This document shows positions 1 to 11,418 of a DNA stretch of 64,000 nt, one piece after another (position 1 is the stretch's first letter; each line of letters begins with the position of its first letter). Below the pieces are notes generated by a model. The model was not told the origin of the DNA. It made no database searches and saw only the letters and a program-made list of their open reading frames with translations. The DNA is from Styela clava (taxonomy: Eukaryota; Chordata; Ascidiacea; Stolidobranchia; Styelidae). The stretch is taken from contig NC_135251.1 of the NCBI RefSeq assembly GCF_964204865.1, positions 16,182,001 through 16,246,000 of the forward strand. Reading direction: 5' to 3'. The position numbers and the translations under genes were made by a program.

Positions 1-1489
1 ACTTCATATAAACTACATAACAGAAACAATTGACTTATGTCGTATAGAATTTTTTATAATACGTATCCAAGTCACATTATCCCCTAATAGAACATAATTT
101 ACCGTTCACAAAATGTATAAAAGCCTGTGCAAAATCTATATTGACAACCAGCGGTGTTCAACCACGGCTACAATAAAGATATTCAATCACTTGACGTTGC
201 TGTTGTATAATATTCTTTACAACCTGAAGATCTGACTGTAATATCTTTTCATGGATAGTTTATGGAATGGATTTCATGGATAGTTTACGTAGAATTATTT
301 GTACATTATTTCATGCTGTAACAGCTAACTGTAAAACACGTAGTTCCTAAATAAGAAGAATGGCTACAGGATGGTAAATACGAGATGGCAATGTCACCTA
401 AACAAAATTCGCTCGGCGAATGACATCAGGTAGCTGATATGCCCAAAGTTAGGCTTAAAAGCATCGTTAAACGAATGTTACAATAAAAATCCTTCAATAT
501 TCAACACGCCAGTAGTCAGTCAACGATTTTTTTTGCATTATTCAAAAAGTTACAAATATATAAAAACGTAAAACAGTAATTGTTTTTAATGTCACAGAAG
601 CCGTATTAAACTCTCGATTATAGATCTTTCTTCATCAGTAATTGGGGATATAAATTTGAATTTATTAAGGAGATAAAACATTAAAAACACAACTTCACAA
701 AGGAAGTGTATGAGTGAACACTAATCGAAGCTTTCAATTTGAAAATTATTAGAAATATTGAGTATCCAATGAAAATCCTTACTATTTGTTCTATTTTGAC
801 ATGATATGATTTACGTATCTTGCAATCAGGTAAAACCACAGATCTAAGAATTGAAAATTTTAAATGTCAGTTCTGAAATTAAACATGAAAAGGTTTTGTG
901 TATTGTTTGCTACTCTTATATGTCGGGCGTATAGTTTCTTCATGTCGCGAATGAGCATCAGAATAGGTTGTGCAGAAAATGGTGCTCCCGTAGTATGTGC
1001 ACAAAGTTGGCACACAACCCGAACATAGTATGTGTACCGAGATAGAGGTAATAGGTTGTGCGCCATCTTGGAGCACATAGGCTACTACGAGAGCGCCCTG
1101 AAAATACCCACATTTGCAACACCGACTTACCGAATACAAGTTTTACACTTCCACAATTTCGCTTTGATAATTTCTCACATGTATCATGATACCAACGCTT
1201 GCAAACGAAGCATTGATATTGTACGTGCTCCCGTATACATTTCGCACTTTAACAGACACTCCAATTATTATTTTCCAGAAAGCAAAATTCATGCATCGGA
1301 ATGTCAGAGTATATGAGTGGCGACGATGCAGTGCGACAACGTTCCAAATGTGATTGAATTTTTGTTGACTCCGACTTGTTCAATCTTCCATCTGGGCGTT
1401 TTGAAGAGGTATGTACTCACTTCAAATATAAATACTTGCACCACCTTCGGGCAGACGTCGAATTGAAATTAGCGATAAGAATAGCACTC
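1..1489. other. Non-genic flank with one repeat fragment
   Basis: I see no gene here. The open frames at 860-1316 overlap on both strands and show no recognisable protein. Around 978-1070 there are inverted and direct copies of a motif like GTAGTATGTGCACA / GTATGTGTACC. This resembles the ends of the TIR element described at 32476-32695 and 61073-61272, so it is probably a fragment of that repeat family. Confidence 0.5.
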
Positions 1490-3300
1490 AATATACATCG
1501 GATTGTCTTAAAAAACATTTTACCGAGAAAGCAAAGTATAGTAAGTACTAAGTTCTGACGAAAATGATTTTATGAAATATATTGCAAAATATATGGCAAC
1601 TGTAATCGAAAAAAAATGAAAAATCAGGCACTTGCGAAATTTGACCCCTCATCACAAGTCCCAATCGTTTTTCTTTTTTTACCAAAAAAGACGTCATTTC
1701 AATCATACAAAAGAGTGTATATTTTAGTTTTCTGCTTCAAAGTAAGTATAAACATCGAGAAATAGGTTTTTACAAAGTGCCTGAAATTTCACAAGTGCCT
1801 GGTTTTAGTATTTTGTGCTTGCTGTTGCCAGATTTTATCATTCCTATTCAATTTCAAATAAATCCAAAAAGTACGATGTTTATGTATATGTTGTCAAATA
1901 ATATTGCTCATTGTAAAAACGCTGAAATTGTTGTAGAACTAGGAATTCCTTTCACAAAGCAATGATTAGTAAGTTCTAACTCAAATAATTTAGAAAAATT
2001 GTTGCGAAAATATATGGCAACTGTTATCGAAAAAAATGAAAAATCAGGCACTTGCAAAATTTGACCCCTCATCACCAGTCCCAATCGTTTTTGTTTTTTA
2101 CCAAAAAGACGTCATTTCAATCATAAAAAAGAGTGTATATTTTAGTTTTCTGCTTCAAAGTGTATAAAAACACCGAGAAATAGGTTTTTACGAAGTGCCT
2201 GAAATTTCACAAGTGCCTGGTTTTAGTATTTTGTGCTTGAGGTTGCCAGATTTTATTATTCATATTCAATTTCAAATAAATCCAGAAAGTACGATGGTTG
2301 ACCATATGTTGTCAAATGGTATTGCTCATTGCAATATTAAAAACGCTCAAATCATTGTCGTTAGAAAGCAAAGAATAGTAAGTGCTGAAGCAAATAATCT
2401 AGAAAAATTGTTGCGAAAATATATGGCAACTGTTATCGAAAAAAATGAAAAATCAGGCACTTGCGAAATTTGACCCCTCATGACCAGTCCCAATCGTTCT
2501 TGTTTTTTACCAAAAAGACGTCATTTCAATCATACAAAAGAGTGTATATTTTAGTTTTCTGCTTCAAAGTAAGAAAAAACATCGAGAAATAGGTTTTTAC
2601 GAAATGCCTGAAATTTTACAAGTGCCTGGTTTTAGTATTTTGTGCTTGAGGTTGCCAGATTTTATTATTCATATTCAATTTCAAATAAATCCAGAAAGTA
2701 CAATGGTTGACCATATGTTGTCAAATGGTATTACTCATTGCAATATTAAAACCGCTCAAATTGTTGTGGAACAATGAATTTGCGTTAGAAAGCAAAGAAT
2801 AGTAAGTGCTGACGCAAATAATTTAAGAAAATAATTGCGAAAAAATATGGCAACTATCACCGAGAAAAATGAAAAATCAGGCACTTGCGAAATATGACAC
2901 GCCTCCATCAGTCACAAACGGTATTGTATTTTACCAAAAAGTTGTAAATTCAACCATACAAAGTGTATATATTTAATTTTCTGCTTCAGAGTAATCAGAT
3001 ACATTGTAAAATAGGTTTTGACCAAGTGCCTGAAATTTCACAAGTGCCTGATTTCTATATTTTGTAATCAATGTTGCCACATTTTACTATTGAAAAATTA
3101 TTTATACCCTAATAAATTGGGAATAATATTGTTTTATTGCAATATAGGGATGCAAAAAATTATTTAAAGTCTAATTATCTTGTCAGGTAAATTGGAAATC
3201 CCAATGACGTACAGTAAAAATAAAAAAATATCAAAGTGCCTGAAATGGAGCCTGAAAAAGTGCCTGAATTCGCGAGTGCCTGGTTTTAGGGAGACCCGGT
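1490..3300. repeat. Tandem array, ~415-bp unit, about 3.5-4 copies
   Basis: The landmark ATATGGCAACTG or a close variant recurs at 1591, 2012, 2421 and 2845, giving periods of 421, 409 and 424 bp. Every unit carries the same ordered blocks: this landmark, CAGGCACTTGCGAAAT, then AGTGTATATTTTAGTTTTCT, then AAGTGCCTGAAATTT and a stretch encoding a conserved peptide. Within a unit, CAGGCACTT and AAGTGCCTG are inverted copies of one another. The array fades near 3060, and a last cluster of AGTGCCTG motifs ends at about 3300. It could be a satellite-like array or a piece of a larger transposon. Confidence 0.85.
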
Positions 3301-3657
3301 ATCAATTACATACTCATATATTTATATACTGATTCAGTGATTGAAAATCATCTACAGACAGACATATTTGATAATGATATTTTAAATTATTGATTCTAGG
3401 ACTAATTCAGAACAGTTTAATTTGAAAAACAGCAATTCACATTTAACTGTCATAAAAACACTAGATTTCCCTTTAACTTATGACACTATAAATAGAAAAT
3501 TAAAACAACATTTATCTACCTTATTCTGCATATTTACTAAAACCAATTCTATAAATTTGGTTGAATTTCTCCTTTGAATAAGACCGAATTTGAACATATT
3601 ACATATAATGAAGTTGGGGAATGAATACATTCCTTTTTAACAGTGTTTTCGCTTTAG

Positions 3658-4396
3658 AAACTGAAGAATCTGATTATGCAGGCATGATCAAATTGTCTGC
3701 CCCAACTCTGAACTGTGAAAAATTCAATGTCATAGGCTTCAAAATATTTGAGATTCTTACTAACATGTTATTTCAAGGAAGAAGTATTTGAGGTTAGTTA
3801 TAATGTTAATTTTAAATTGCTAAAAGAGGAACTTTGTCATCTGCTCTGGCAATAAAGTATTAGGAGTGTAATTTTTATTATTTAGGGACTTTTAAATAAT
3901 TTATTCCATTTAAATACTATTTCAGGTACCTCTTCCATCTGATCTACAAAGTTTGGTAATACTGGAAAAGTCTGTATCGATTGATTGCCCACAGATTTTT
4001 GTCCTTGAACTCCAAGAGGAAAAGAAAATATAAAAGTTTATAGAAAGGTGGGATATTGTAATGTATGCTAGTACATGCAATTAAATAATTTCAGATATTT
4101 CTCACTAGCAAAAGAATTAGATTGGTTGATTGAATACTACAAAATGTTAAATCTTATTCGAAAATTAGGTAATATTTTTAAATTTTGGAGTTGTTTGGGT
4201 AAAACTCTTTGTACATTCCATTTCAGATAACTTGAAGTTATGAAGAAGAAAATACCAGTTCGTAAGAGTTCGTAAAAGCAAATGGATAATGCAATACAAT
4301 CAGCATGGGCAACACTAACCCGGAAAGACTCCCCTTCTGCCATAGACTATTCTCTCACAAATACTTTCTATAGAGACTTGTTTAAAGAAACTATGT
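3658..4396 (+). pseudogene. Decayed multi-exon protein-coding gene, family unknown
   Basis: Several blocks read like real exons with plausible splice borders. Block A (3658-3793) encodes SDYAGMIKLSAPTLNCEKF. Block B (about 3927-4042) follows a CAG acceptor and encodes VPLPSDLQSLVILEKSV, ending at an AG|GTGGG donor. Block C (about 4095-4168) encodes YFSLAKELDWLIEYYKMLN with an AG acceptor and G|GTAAT donor. The last block (about 4230-4396) encodes TLTRKDSPSAIDYSLTNTFY and ends in TGA. B to C keeps phase but passes one in-frame TAA. A to B needs a 1-nt shift. The last block has two TAA codons in its best frame. I read this as a broken gene copy. I do not recognise the family; wrong exon borders could explain some of the lesions. 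Confidence 0.4.
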
Positions 4397-6004
4397 GAAC
4401 GGATACCCTGCGAGCATAAACTTCTTCAACAAGAAGTTTCTGTTTACCTCGCATTTCTAACTTTTCACTATACAATTTCTCATTTTTCCAAGTTTAATCA
4501 TTCATTTCACGTTCACATTTATTTTTTGAATAAACCTTGTTTCATAGAATAATAGTCTGTGATTTTTACTGATCATGTCCTGTAAAATGTAATGCCAGGA
4601 TATTTACGGTAATTTTTACCGTGTTCTGAATGTAAATTCACCGAATTTGTAATGTAAATTCACAGGCTAGCGTCGGTAAATATTTCTACGCATTGTCGGG
4701 AAAATTACCGTAAAAAAAATTGTAAGGATTACTAGGGAAATCCTGTAAAATTTACAGGTGATCAACAGCGATTTTACCGAAAATTCTTGTGATATTCACC
4801 TTAAAATCGCATTAAAATTTCACAACTACATTCCAGTAATATGTAATGCCAGGCGATTGCCGGTAAATATTTCTTAGAGTGTGAAAATTTTTCTGTGAGG
4901 AGCAAAACAAGGCAGATTTTTTAATCCAAAGATTGTAGAACACAAAAGGTTTCCTTAACTAATATCTAATTTGCGACTCAATTCACCATTTTAGTGAGAG
5001 AGATAACTAATATATATATATATTGTTATGCCATGATCATTATATGATTGATACGTTAACTAAATATATATCTAACCAGGCGTGGTCAAGAGTGAATAAT
5101 TCACTTTTTCGAACACACTCTAAATTATCATTTTCGAATATGAAATATTGAATATATCCCAAAATGAGATAAGTGTTACCTCCAACCTGGCTATTAAAAT
5201 TCAACAGCTTTTTTAAATATGTTCATTTTCGGTTGAATAATTCACATAAAACCTCTTTAAAAACTACTAGTAGTATAAAGAGAATGATTTGCAGTAGTAT
5301 AAAAGGTTCTCATATTTAAATCATTTTTAAAATTCAGGCTATGTCCTATTTTCGGGGAAACAATCAATTTATTATTGTACTAAAATAAATAGTATTTCTT
5401 GGTATTCTATTGAGGATTTCGGTATTGACGATAACGAATTCAAAAATTCAATCATAAATTAATTATAATCGGGCAGTTTTCCATACATTTTATGTCCCGA
5501 GATTGCCGTGGTATTTTAGATTAATATTGCTTTTATGTTTTCGTAAGTCGACCCAGCCTTAAGTTACGTTGAACAAAATTGAATGAATATTTCTAGGCAT
5601 TTTGAATGCTGGTATGAGTCATGGATAGAATATTTTGCGCAACGAAAAATCCTCCTCTGAAAAAGTCGATTATTTTAATTATTGTTATCAAAATTATTTG
5701 CCAAAAAGCGCGAAGAAGAGTAAATTATTTTTTGCTAATCTTCGAAATAAACCAACTTGTTTTTTCCCACTTGCGACAATTTACTGGGTATCATAACGAA
5801 GCGCACTTATTTAATATCTGCCCTTGGTTGGATCTCATTTAAATGTAAACAATATTTTGTCAAGTTTAATTTCATTCACAACACGCGCCGCGCGCTAGCA
5901 CAGAAGATAACAAAAAATCAAAGCGCCAATTCTACTTCATCGTCATAGCAACACGTGGCCATTTGAGACCTGAATCAACAGGTCAGGAATGCAAGATGCT
6001 AGAT
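4397..6004. other. Non-genic spacer with repeats
   Basis: No gene is seen. At 4585-4890 a sequence rich in TTACCG/CGGTAA includes two copies of GTAATGCCAGG followed by a TTACCGGTAAAT-like stretch, which suggests a small mobile repeat with similar ends. A (TA)n run lies near 5010-5025. Bases about 5325-5365 (CAGGCTATGTCCTATTTTCG) resemble the right end of the MITE at 16482-16803. Confidence 0.4.
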
Positions 6005-6803
6005 CAGGAGTGGGCAACCCCTGGTCCATTTATTCGGCACGCGAGCAAGGCCTCAAAAACGAGAAACTTGGTGTTCGTTTATTCAATATATATCGTTTGT
6101 TAAGAATCCGTCCATATATTATGACGTAACAAATAAGTGAGCTTTCGAGAAATTTGGCTACATTCTTACGTAATTTAGTTTGTCTGTGCCACCCTTTTTC
6201 TTCATTTCTGCTTGATTTATGAAGTTTTACAACTCATGTTGGTCACAGTTACTTGCTAACTTATTGTTATGAGTCGACTTCGAAATAAATATGAGCGATT
6301 AGGGAAGGGAATACAAAAGAGAAGTGCAGAAAACAACCTATTCCGTGATTGGGATGCCATTGTCGAAGATTTTTTGTGTGCTAAAAACTTTGCAACCGCA
6401 TTACTCTCCATGTTTTCATCTACATATTATGCTTTTGAATCTCTGTTCTCAGTTATGAACTTTATTAGGTCTCGTACCAGGAGTAGCATGAAAGATGAAA
6501 CCAGTAGTTCGTGTAATTCTTCGAAAGTTACAAAATATAAACCCAATGCAAAATCTCTATCAGCGGTAATGCAGCAGCAGAGGTATCACTGATATAGAAT
6601 AAGAAAAGTAATCAAATTTATTTACGAACTGGTATTTTCCTGAAAAGTGAATCTGTCTGTACATGTTTAAAAGGTTTATTATTGTGTATTTTTGCTTTGA
6701 AGGTAGCAAATCGTGGTTTTTAATATTGGGCGACACGCAGGAGAATTTTGTCGTTAAATTTAGCTGATTTTGGCACGCAGCCGAAAAAGGTTGCCCACCC
6801 CTG
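6005..6803. mobile_element. hAT element relic with 8-bp target duplication
   Basis: The left end CAGGAGTGGGCAACC and the reverse complement of the right end, CAGGGGTGGGCAACC, form terminal inverted repeats with one mismatch. They are flanked by TGCTAGAT (5997-6004) and TGCTAGGT (6804-6811), an 8-bp target duplication with one difference. TIR sequence and duplication length are typical of hAT elements. At 799 bp it is internally deleted, keeping only the end of a transposase gene (6269-6592). It is old, with no intact transposase. Confidence 0.85.
6269..6592 (+). pseudogene. hAT transposase C-terminal dimerisation fragment
   Basis: This 107-codon frame lies inside the 6005-6803 element. It contains ALLSMFSSTYYAFESLFSVM followed by NFIRSRTRSSMKDE, which matches the usual hAT C-terminal dimerisation region (LFGSTYLCE.LFS.MN..KS..RS.L.DE) found in GTF2IRD2- and SCAND3-like transposases. 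The DDE catalytic part and the BED finger are absent, so this is a fossil fragment and not a functional gene. Confidence 0.75.
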
Positions 6804-6811
6804 TGCTAGGT

Positions 6812-8137
6812 ATTACGTAAAAATGCATTAACAATGAGAGCGATTTTGCGTTCATGCTTGACTCACTATAATCCACGTAACTTGCCTTTTAATGGTTGAC
6901 GTTAAATGTATTCATTGGTTCAGTACTCACTGATATAACCTTGAGCTCTTTTGTACATGCTTTTTACATATTACATAAAATAGCACGATTTTGCTTACCT
7001 ATATCGCTGATATAAATTTTCTATCATACTACATTCGTTATTACAAACCCACAAAACAAAATAATATTTTCATCGTCCAAAATATTGCCAGCGTAAAATG
7101 TCTGAAATATTGTACAATCGTGTCTAAAAATATTGCAAGTTGAATGTAGAATCGAAAAGTATATACAATGTATATTATTGAACATCATGCTGGGAATGTT
7201 TGCTATGGATTTTAATGTTATTTAACCCCTTTGTAATATTAGAATGTTGAATTCAATAAAAAGAGGTTATTTTGGCCTATTTCTATAATGGTGATTCATC
7301 GCAACAAGCCCTTTGCCTGCATGCAGTGCCTCGGTGTACCGAGCGATCAATAACGTGTTTCCGGCCTCTTTACGACAAATGAGAAAATAGTGTTTTTCAT
7401 GTTTTTCTTTGTTGCATTGCTTATTCGGATTACTGCATAACTTGTATTAAGATATAAGTGTATATTTGAATATATCTGTATTTGGATCATTTCAATTCGA
7501 TCGTATAACTCGGCAATATACGAACATTTGTCACTGCAATATATTGTGTGCTCATTTAACCTCTGAAGAAGTCAAGTTGGGGTTTTCTCCGCTAAGGTAC
7601 GTATGTTATGAATATAGATAAAAGATGATATGAACAATTTTGTCATGGTTGGATCCATCGACCACGAACGTATTTATTTTTGAGGTGGATTATCTTTTCC
7701 TCGTATGGTAAATAATGGTACTTCCACGTATGCAATAATTGTATAGCTAAAACAGGATGAGAAAAATTACCTCATGGAAGTATCCATCGATCAAAGCATG
7801 TTTGAATGTGATAGTTATTTCTAGTGGTAGACTAACTTTTCCTTGTATTACTCATACTTAATTACTTACTTTCTTTTATACTACATTTAAACTGTATATT
7901 GTAACAACTATTCATGATCTACGTTCTAAAGCAATACGTGGTGGCCAGATAAAAAGACAAGGTTGTATTCGTATGACATGCGGTGCGGTAAATATAATAC
8001 AAGAACGATTTCCTAAAGTAATCAGCGCGTCATAAAAGGGCAAATTTTGTCGCTTGATATGATACATTTCAGGAAGATGTGATGGAAGGCATACTGCTAG
8101 AATTTGACTGTGTTGCAATTTGGCAGTAACTGCAATA
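6812..8137. other. Spacer upstream of the lectin gene
   Basis: AT-rich sequence with no supported gene. The minus-strand open frame at 7912-8118 shows no family features and lies directly upstream of the lectin start, so I treat it as chance. The promoter of the lectin gene should lie in the right part of this stretch, but I see no clear core element. Confidence 0.4.
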
Positions 8138-10631
8138 ATGGTAGCGAAAACCTTTTCATGTTGTTTCCTTCTATTCCTGTCACCTGCAAGTAAGCAACGG
8201 TTGTATTTATTGTATGTATTTATTATAGTAGTTTCTCCGCGGTATAAATATAGTCTAGTAAGTATTCAAAAGTTACAAGAATTATTTTATTGTTGAAGTA
8301 CAGTTGTATAAGTAACGGTTGTTGGCCAAGTAAAGACTGGTTTAAAACACATAAAATAAAAGTCTTGTTTTTATATGTTTATGTATATATGAAATAAATA
8401 CGATAAACTTGACCCCAAAGTCAGCTATATGAATTGAAATATATAGTTCCATCAAACGACATGATAATTTTTAAACCACGGAAATGCTTTTAATATTGAG
8501 CATCACATATTTTGAGTATTACCATCATATTTTGTTAATAGTTGAAATATATTGGGGGACTTGATGCTAAATAATTGTCATTTACTGATTTTGTGTAAGA
8601 AGACACTTTTAAACGTCTTGGCTCGTTTGGAACATTCCTTTTTAAAACCTTACAGATATGAAATTGTTTTTAACAGTCATATTGTCGACAGCGACTGACA
8701 CTTGTGAGTCTGTAGGAGAAATCTGTAGACAGTATGAATTCTCTACGGTGAGGAATTTTTTATTGCCCAGTACTGTCAATCATTATTTGTATATAAAAAT
8801 TGTTAAAAGTTAAAACTACCTTTAATGGAAACTGAAAAATAACGCGAACGCCAAGATTTTTTGGTGTAAAATTGTTGTTTTTAGGTTCTATTTTATTTAC
8901 CTGCAGTAATAAGTTGGACTCAAAGTACATTTTATCAACTCGGTGCTGGATCCTTAGTCAATATAGTTGATATAAATAGTTTGACTTCATCGTGAAATTA
9001 CTGATTTTGTTATCTTGAATCAGAATTTCTTTGGATTCTGTACTTATCTTTATTATCGAATAATATGCTGAAATGAGAACAACTTACAGTCTTTATTTTT
9101 TATCATTTCAGATTGAGGAACTTAGGGGTAAGAAAGCCTTGAATTAAACTTTATTAGATCAGTTCAGAAATGGTTAATATATTCACAAAACGACATCAAT
9201 AGCAAATACTTTTCCGGACAATTTATAATATTGATAAATCATGGCACTGAAGACTCTGATAATAGCCGCGATGAGAAATATGTATTCTTATTTTTAAAAT
9301 GTTAGAAATAGTAATTTATTTCAATTTGGTAAAAAATAATTTTAATTTAATATTTATAAGAAACTCAGAAATTTATGCATATGTTTTACTACTTTTTCTA
9401 ACTTCTCTAGAAAAACTTGAAAATGACGAAGAGTTGTTTAAATATGTTAGTAAACAACTTGAAAATAACATGAAAGTTAACATCAATTCTGCACTGACAA
9501 CTCCAAGTATATCACGTTTTTTAATATTCGTTTTTTCTGGTCATAGTGACATCACACAAATCTCTCTGTAGAAGTGTAGAACTCATTTTAATGAAATTCA
9601 ACTTCTAATAATGCATGGAAGTGCCATTTTATGCGCAAACGTTTCTTTATAAGAGGTAGTGTTTGGTACTCAGCTTGTTTTGAGTCCTAATGCAAAATCC
9701 TTTATTATACTTTTGTATTTTACTATCTGTATTTTCTTTCAAAAGCGATTGCTTCCTGCTCATATATCAAGTACTTATATCAATCTTACTTTCCAATAAA
9801 CTGCTTGTAACCAACATCATATGCGTATAATAGAAGTTCGATAACCTAACGTTCGATAATTTATTTGCAGCAACCCTTTTAACGCAAAATGGCTTCTACA
9901 AGGAATGTAACGGTCTTTGGTATAAGTATTTTAAGAAACCCAAAACTTATGAAATAGCGGATGACAAATGCCGAAAATACAATGGCCAACTCATCTCGAC
10001 TGGATATCGCGATTTCGATATTCGGAGGTAATATGATGAAATGCAATATTTAATTCTGCAACTGCATTCGCAATATTTTTTGTTTTCATTAATCCGGACA
10101 ATATTATGCATCTTCATCGCATTTTTGAATCTGATTTTATCTTATCATCCTCGGCACTATGGGCAGTCGAAATTCAATCACACACTCACATACTACGGTT
10201 TATCAGAAGGGTAGTGTAAACGAATTATGCAAAGAATGTTTATCTGTCATGGAATTATTTTGACACGATGGCAAGGCCAACAGTGCATGTAATTTTCTTG
10301 AGCGTGTGTGCTTTATTGTTTTTATTGTTTAATTTTCATAATATTCATACTTAGGTCTCTACTTGGACTTATTCATGGCGGAAATACAACATTAGACTCA
10401 GAATTCTGGATCGGACTACGTAGAAGCAATACAAACACTAGTTTGTGGATTTGGAAGGACGGAATTCAAACAACAAATACATCTGATATGTGGATGGATA
10501 AGGAACCAAACAATAGTGATAACCATGAATTTTGCGGGATGAATAAACCCTCAACATCAGGAAATAAAACAGTGAACGACGTAAGGTGCGACAAAAAATT
10601 TGCTTATTTTTGCGAAGTAGAAATAAAGTAG
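8138..10631 (+). CDS. Secreted single-domain C-type lectin (EPN type)
   Basis: Six predicted coding exons stay in frame: 8138-8189, 8656-8747, 9112-9127, 9411-9449, 9871-10027 and 10355-10631 (210 aa, stop TAG). The first exon encodes a hydrophobic leader (MVAKTFSCCFLLFLSPA), so the product should be secreted. A short Cys-containing stalk follows, with acidic heptad-like residues (EKLENDEELFKYV). The lectin domain spans the last two exons: NGFYKECNGLWYKYF, then the core FWIGLRR, the Ca2+/sugar motif EPN, VND in place of the usual WND, and terminal Cys (FAYFCEVE). EPN normally predicts mannose-type binding. The domain is solid. The first exon and the tiny 16- and 39-nt exons are less certain; a second in-frame ATG with another hydrophobic leader sits at 8658. 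Confidence 0.8.
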
Positions 10632-11014
10632 AGTTATATGAAACTGCTAAAAACGTATACTTGAACATTTGTCTATATGACAGAAAACGAGATATTTTTT
10701 AATTTCATTTTTCTTTTCTTTTTTAGCAAATCTTATATACATAATATATAGTGCAATTCTTATATATAGCAACTTTCTTTTCATTTCATCATTTCACTCA
10801 AATTTTGTTGACATTGCGGTTGCCGCATTCGTGCCCACGTATTTGAATAATAGTTGTTTTTTGTCTTCTGTATTAGCTACTAATCGAGTTTCACTTTTTT
10901 AACATTGTTTATAGTATGACTTAATAAAACAATGCGTTAATATTGATGTCACAAATGAACTAACATTCACATTTGGCATTCAAATTCCATCGAATTTTTT
11001 GTTATGTTCTAGCA
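10632..11014. other. Downstream spacer of lectin gene
   Basis: AT-rich 3' flank with no gene seen. AATAAA at about 10923 could serve as a polyadenylation signal for the lectin gene. Confidence 0.35.
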
Positions 11015-11418
11015 CAGAGGTTCCCAATCCAGGTTACATATATACTTTCAGTTTTTTTTTTTTTTTTATTATTGATTTTTTTTTTAATTGATTGAATCCA
11101 AAATAAACAGCAAATCAGTTTTTTTTTATGTCCACAATTTTCACCACCCATATGTTTTATACCAAATATTAATGTTAAATAGCACAAATTTATTTGTCAT
11201 ATATAATTGTCGAATCAGAGTCCATATATGTAGTCCATTGAAGTAATAAGAAATTTAAGAAAATAACAAAACTTCATTCAGCTGTATATTTTCATCACAA
11301 TATATGTCACAAACTACACCTATCTTTCAAGTATACATTATCAAAAACTGTTTACGGCCCTTTACACAAATACCAACTGCAATGCGGCCTTCGAAACCCC
11401 ACGAGTTTGACACCCATG
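11015..11418. mobile_element. Possible hAT-type MITE
   Basis: The left end CAGAGGTTCCCAATCC and the reverse complement of the right end (CATGGGTGTCAAACTC) resemble hAT termini, though they match each other poorly. Flanks TTCTAGCA (11007-11014) and GACTAGCA (11419-11426) agree at 6 of 8 bases. No coding capacity. This could equally be two adjoining fragments. Confidence 0.4.

Noticed and set aside
1032-1316. 94-codon plus-strand frame near the left edge
   Set aside because: It overlaps minus-strand frames of similar length and starts inside a repeat fragment; nothing protein-like is recognisable.
3658-4396. Idea that TAA is read as a sense codon because several lesions in the decayed gene are TAA
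   Set aside because: The intact genes translate with the standard code, and no conserved position in them is encoded by TAA; decay is the simpler explanation.
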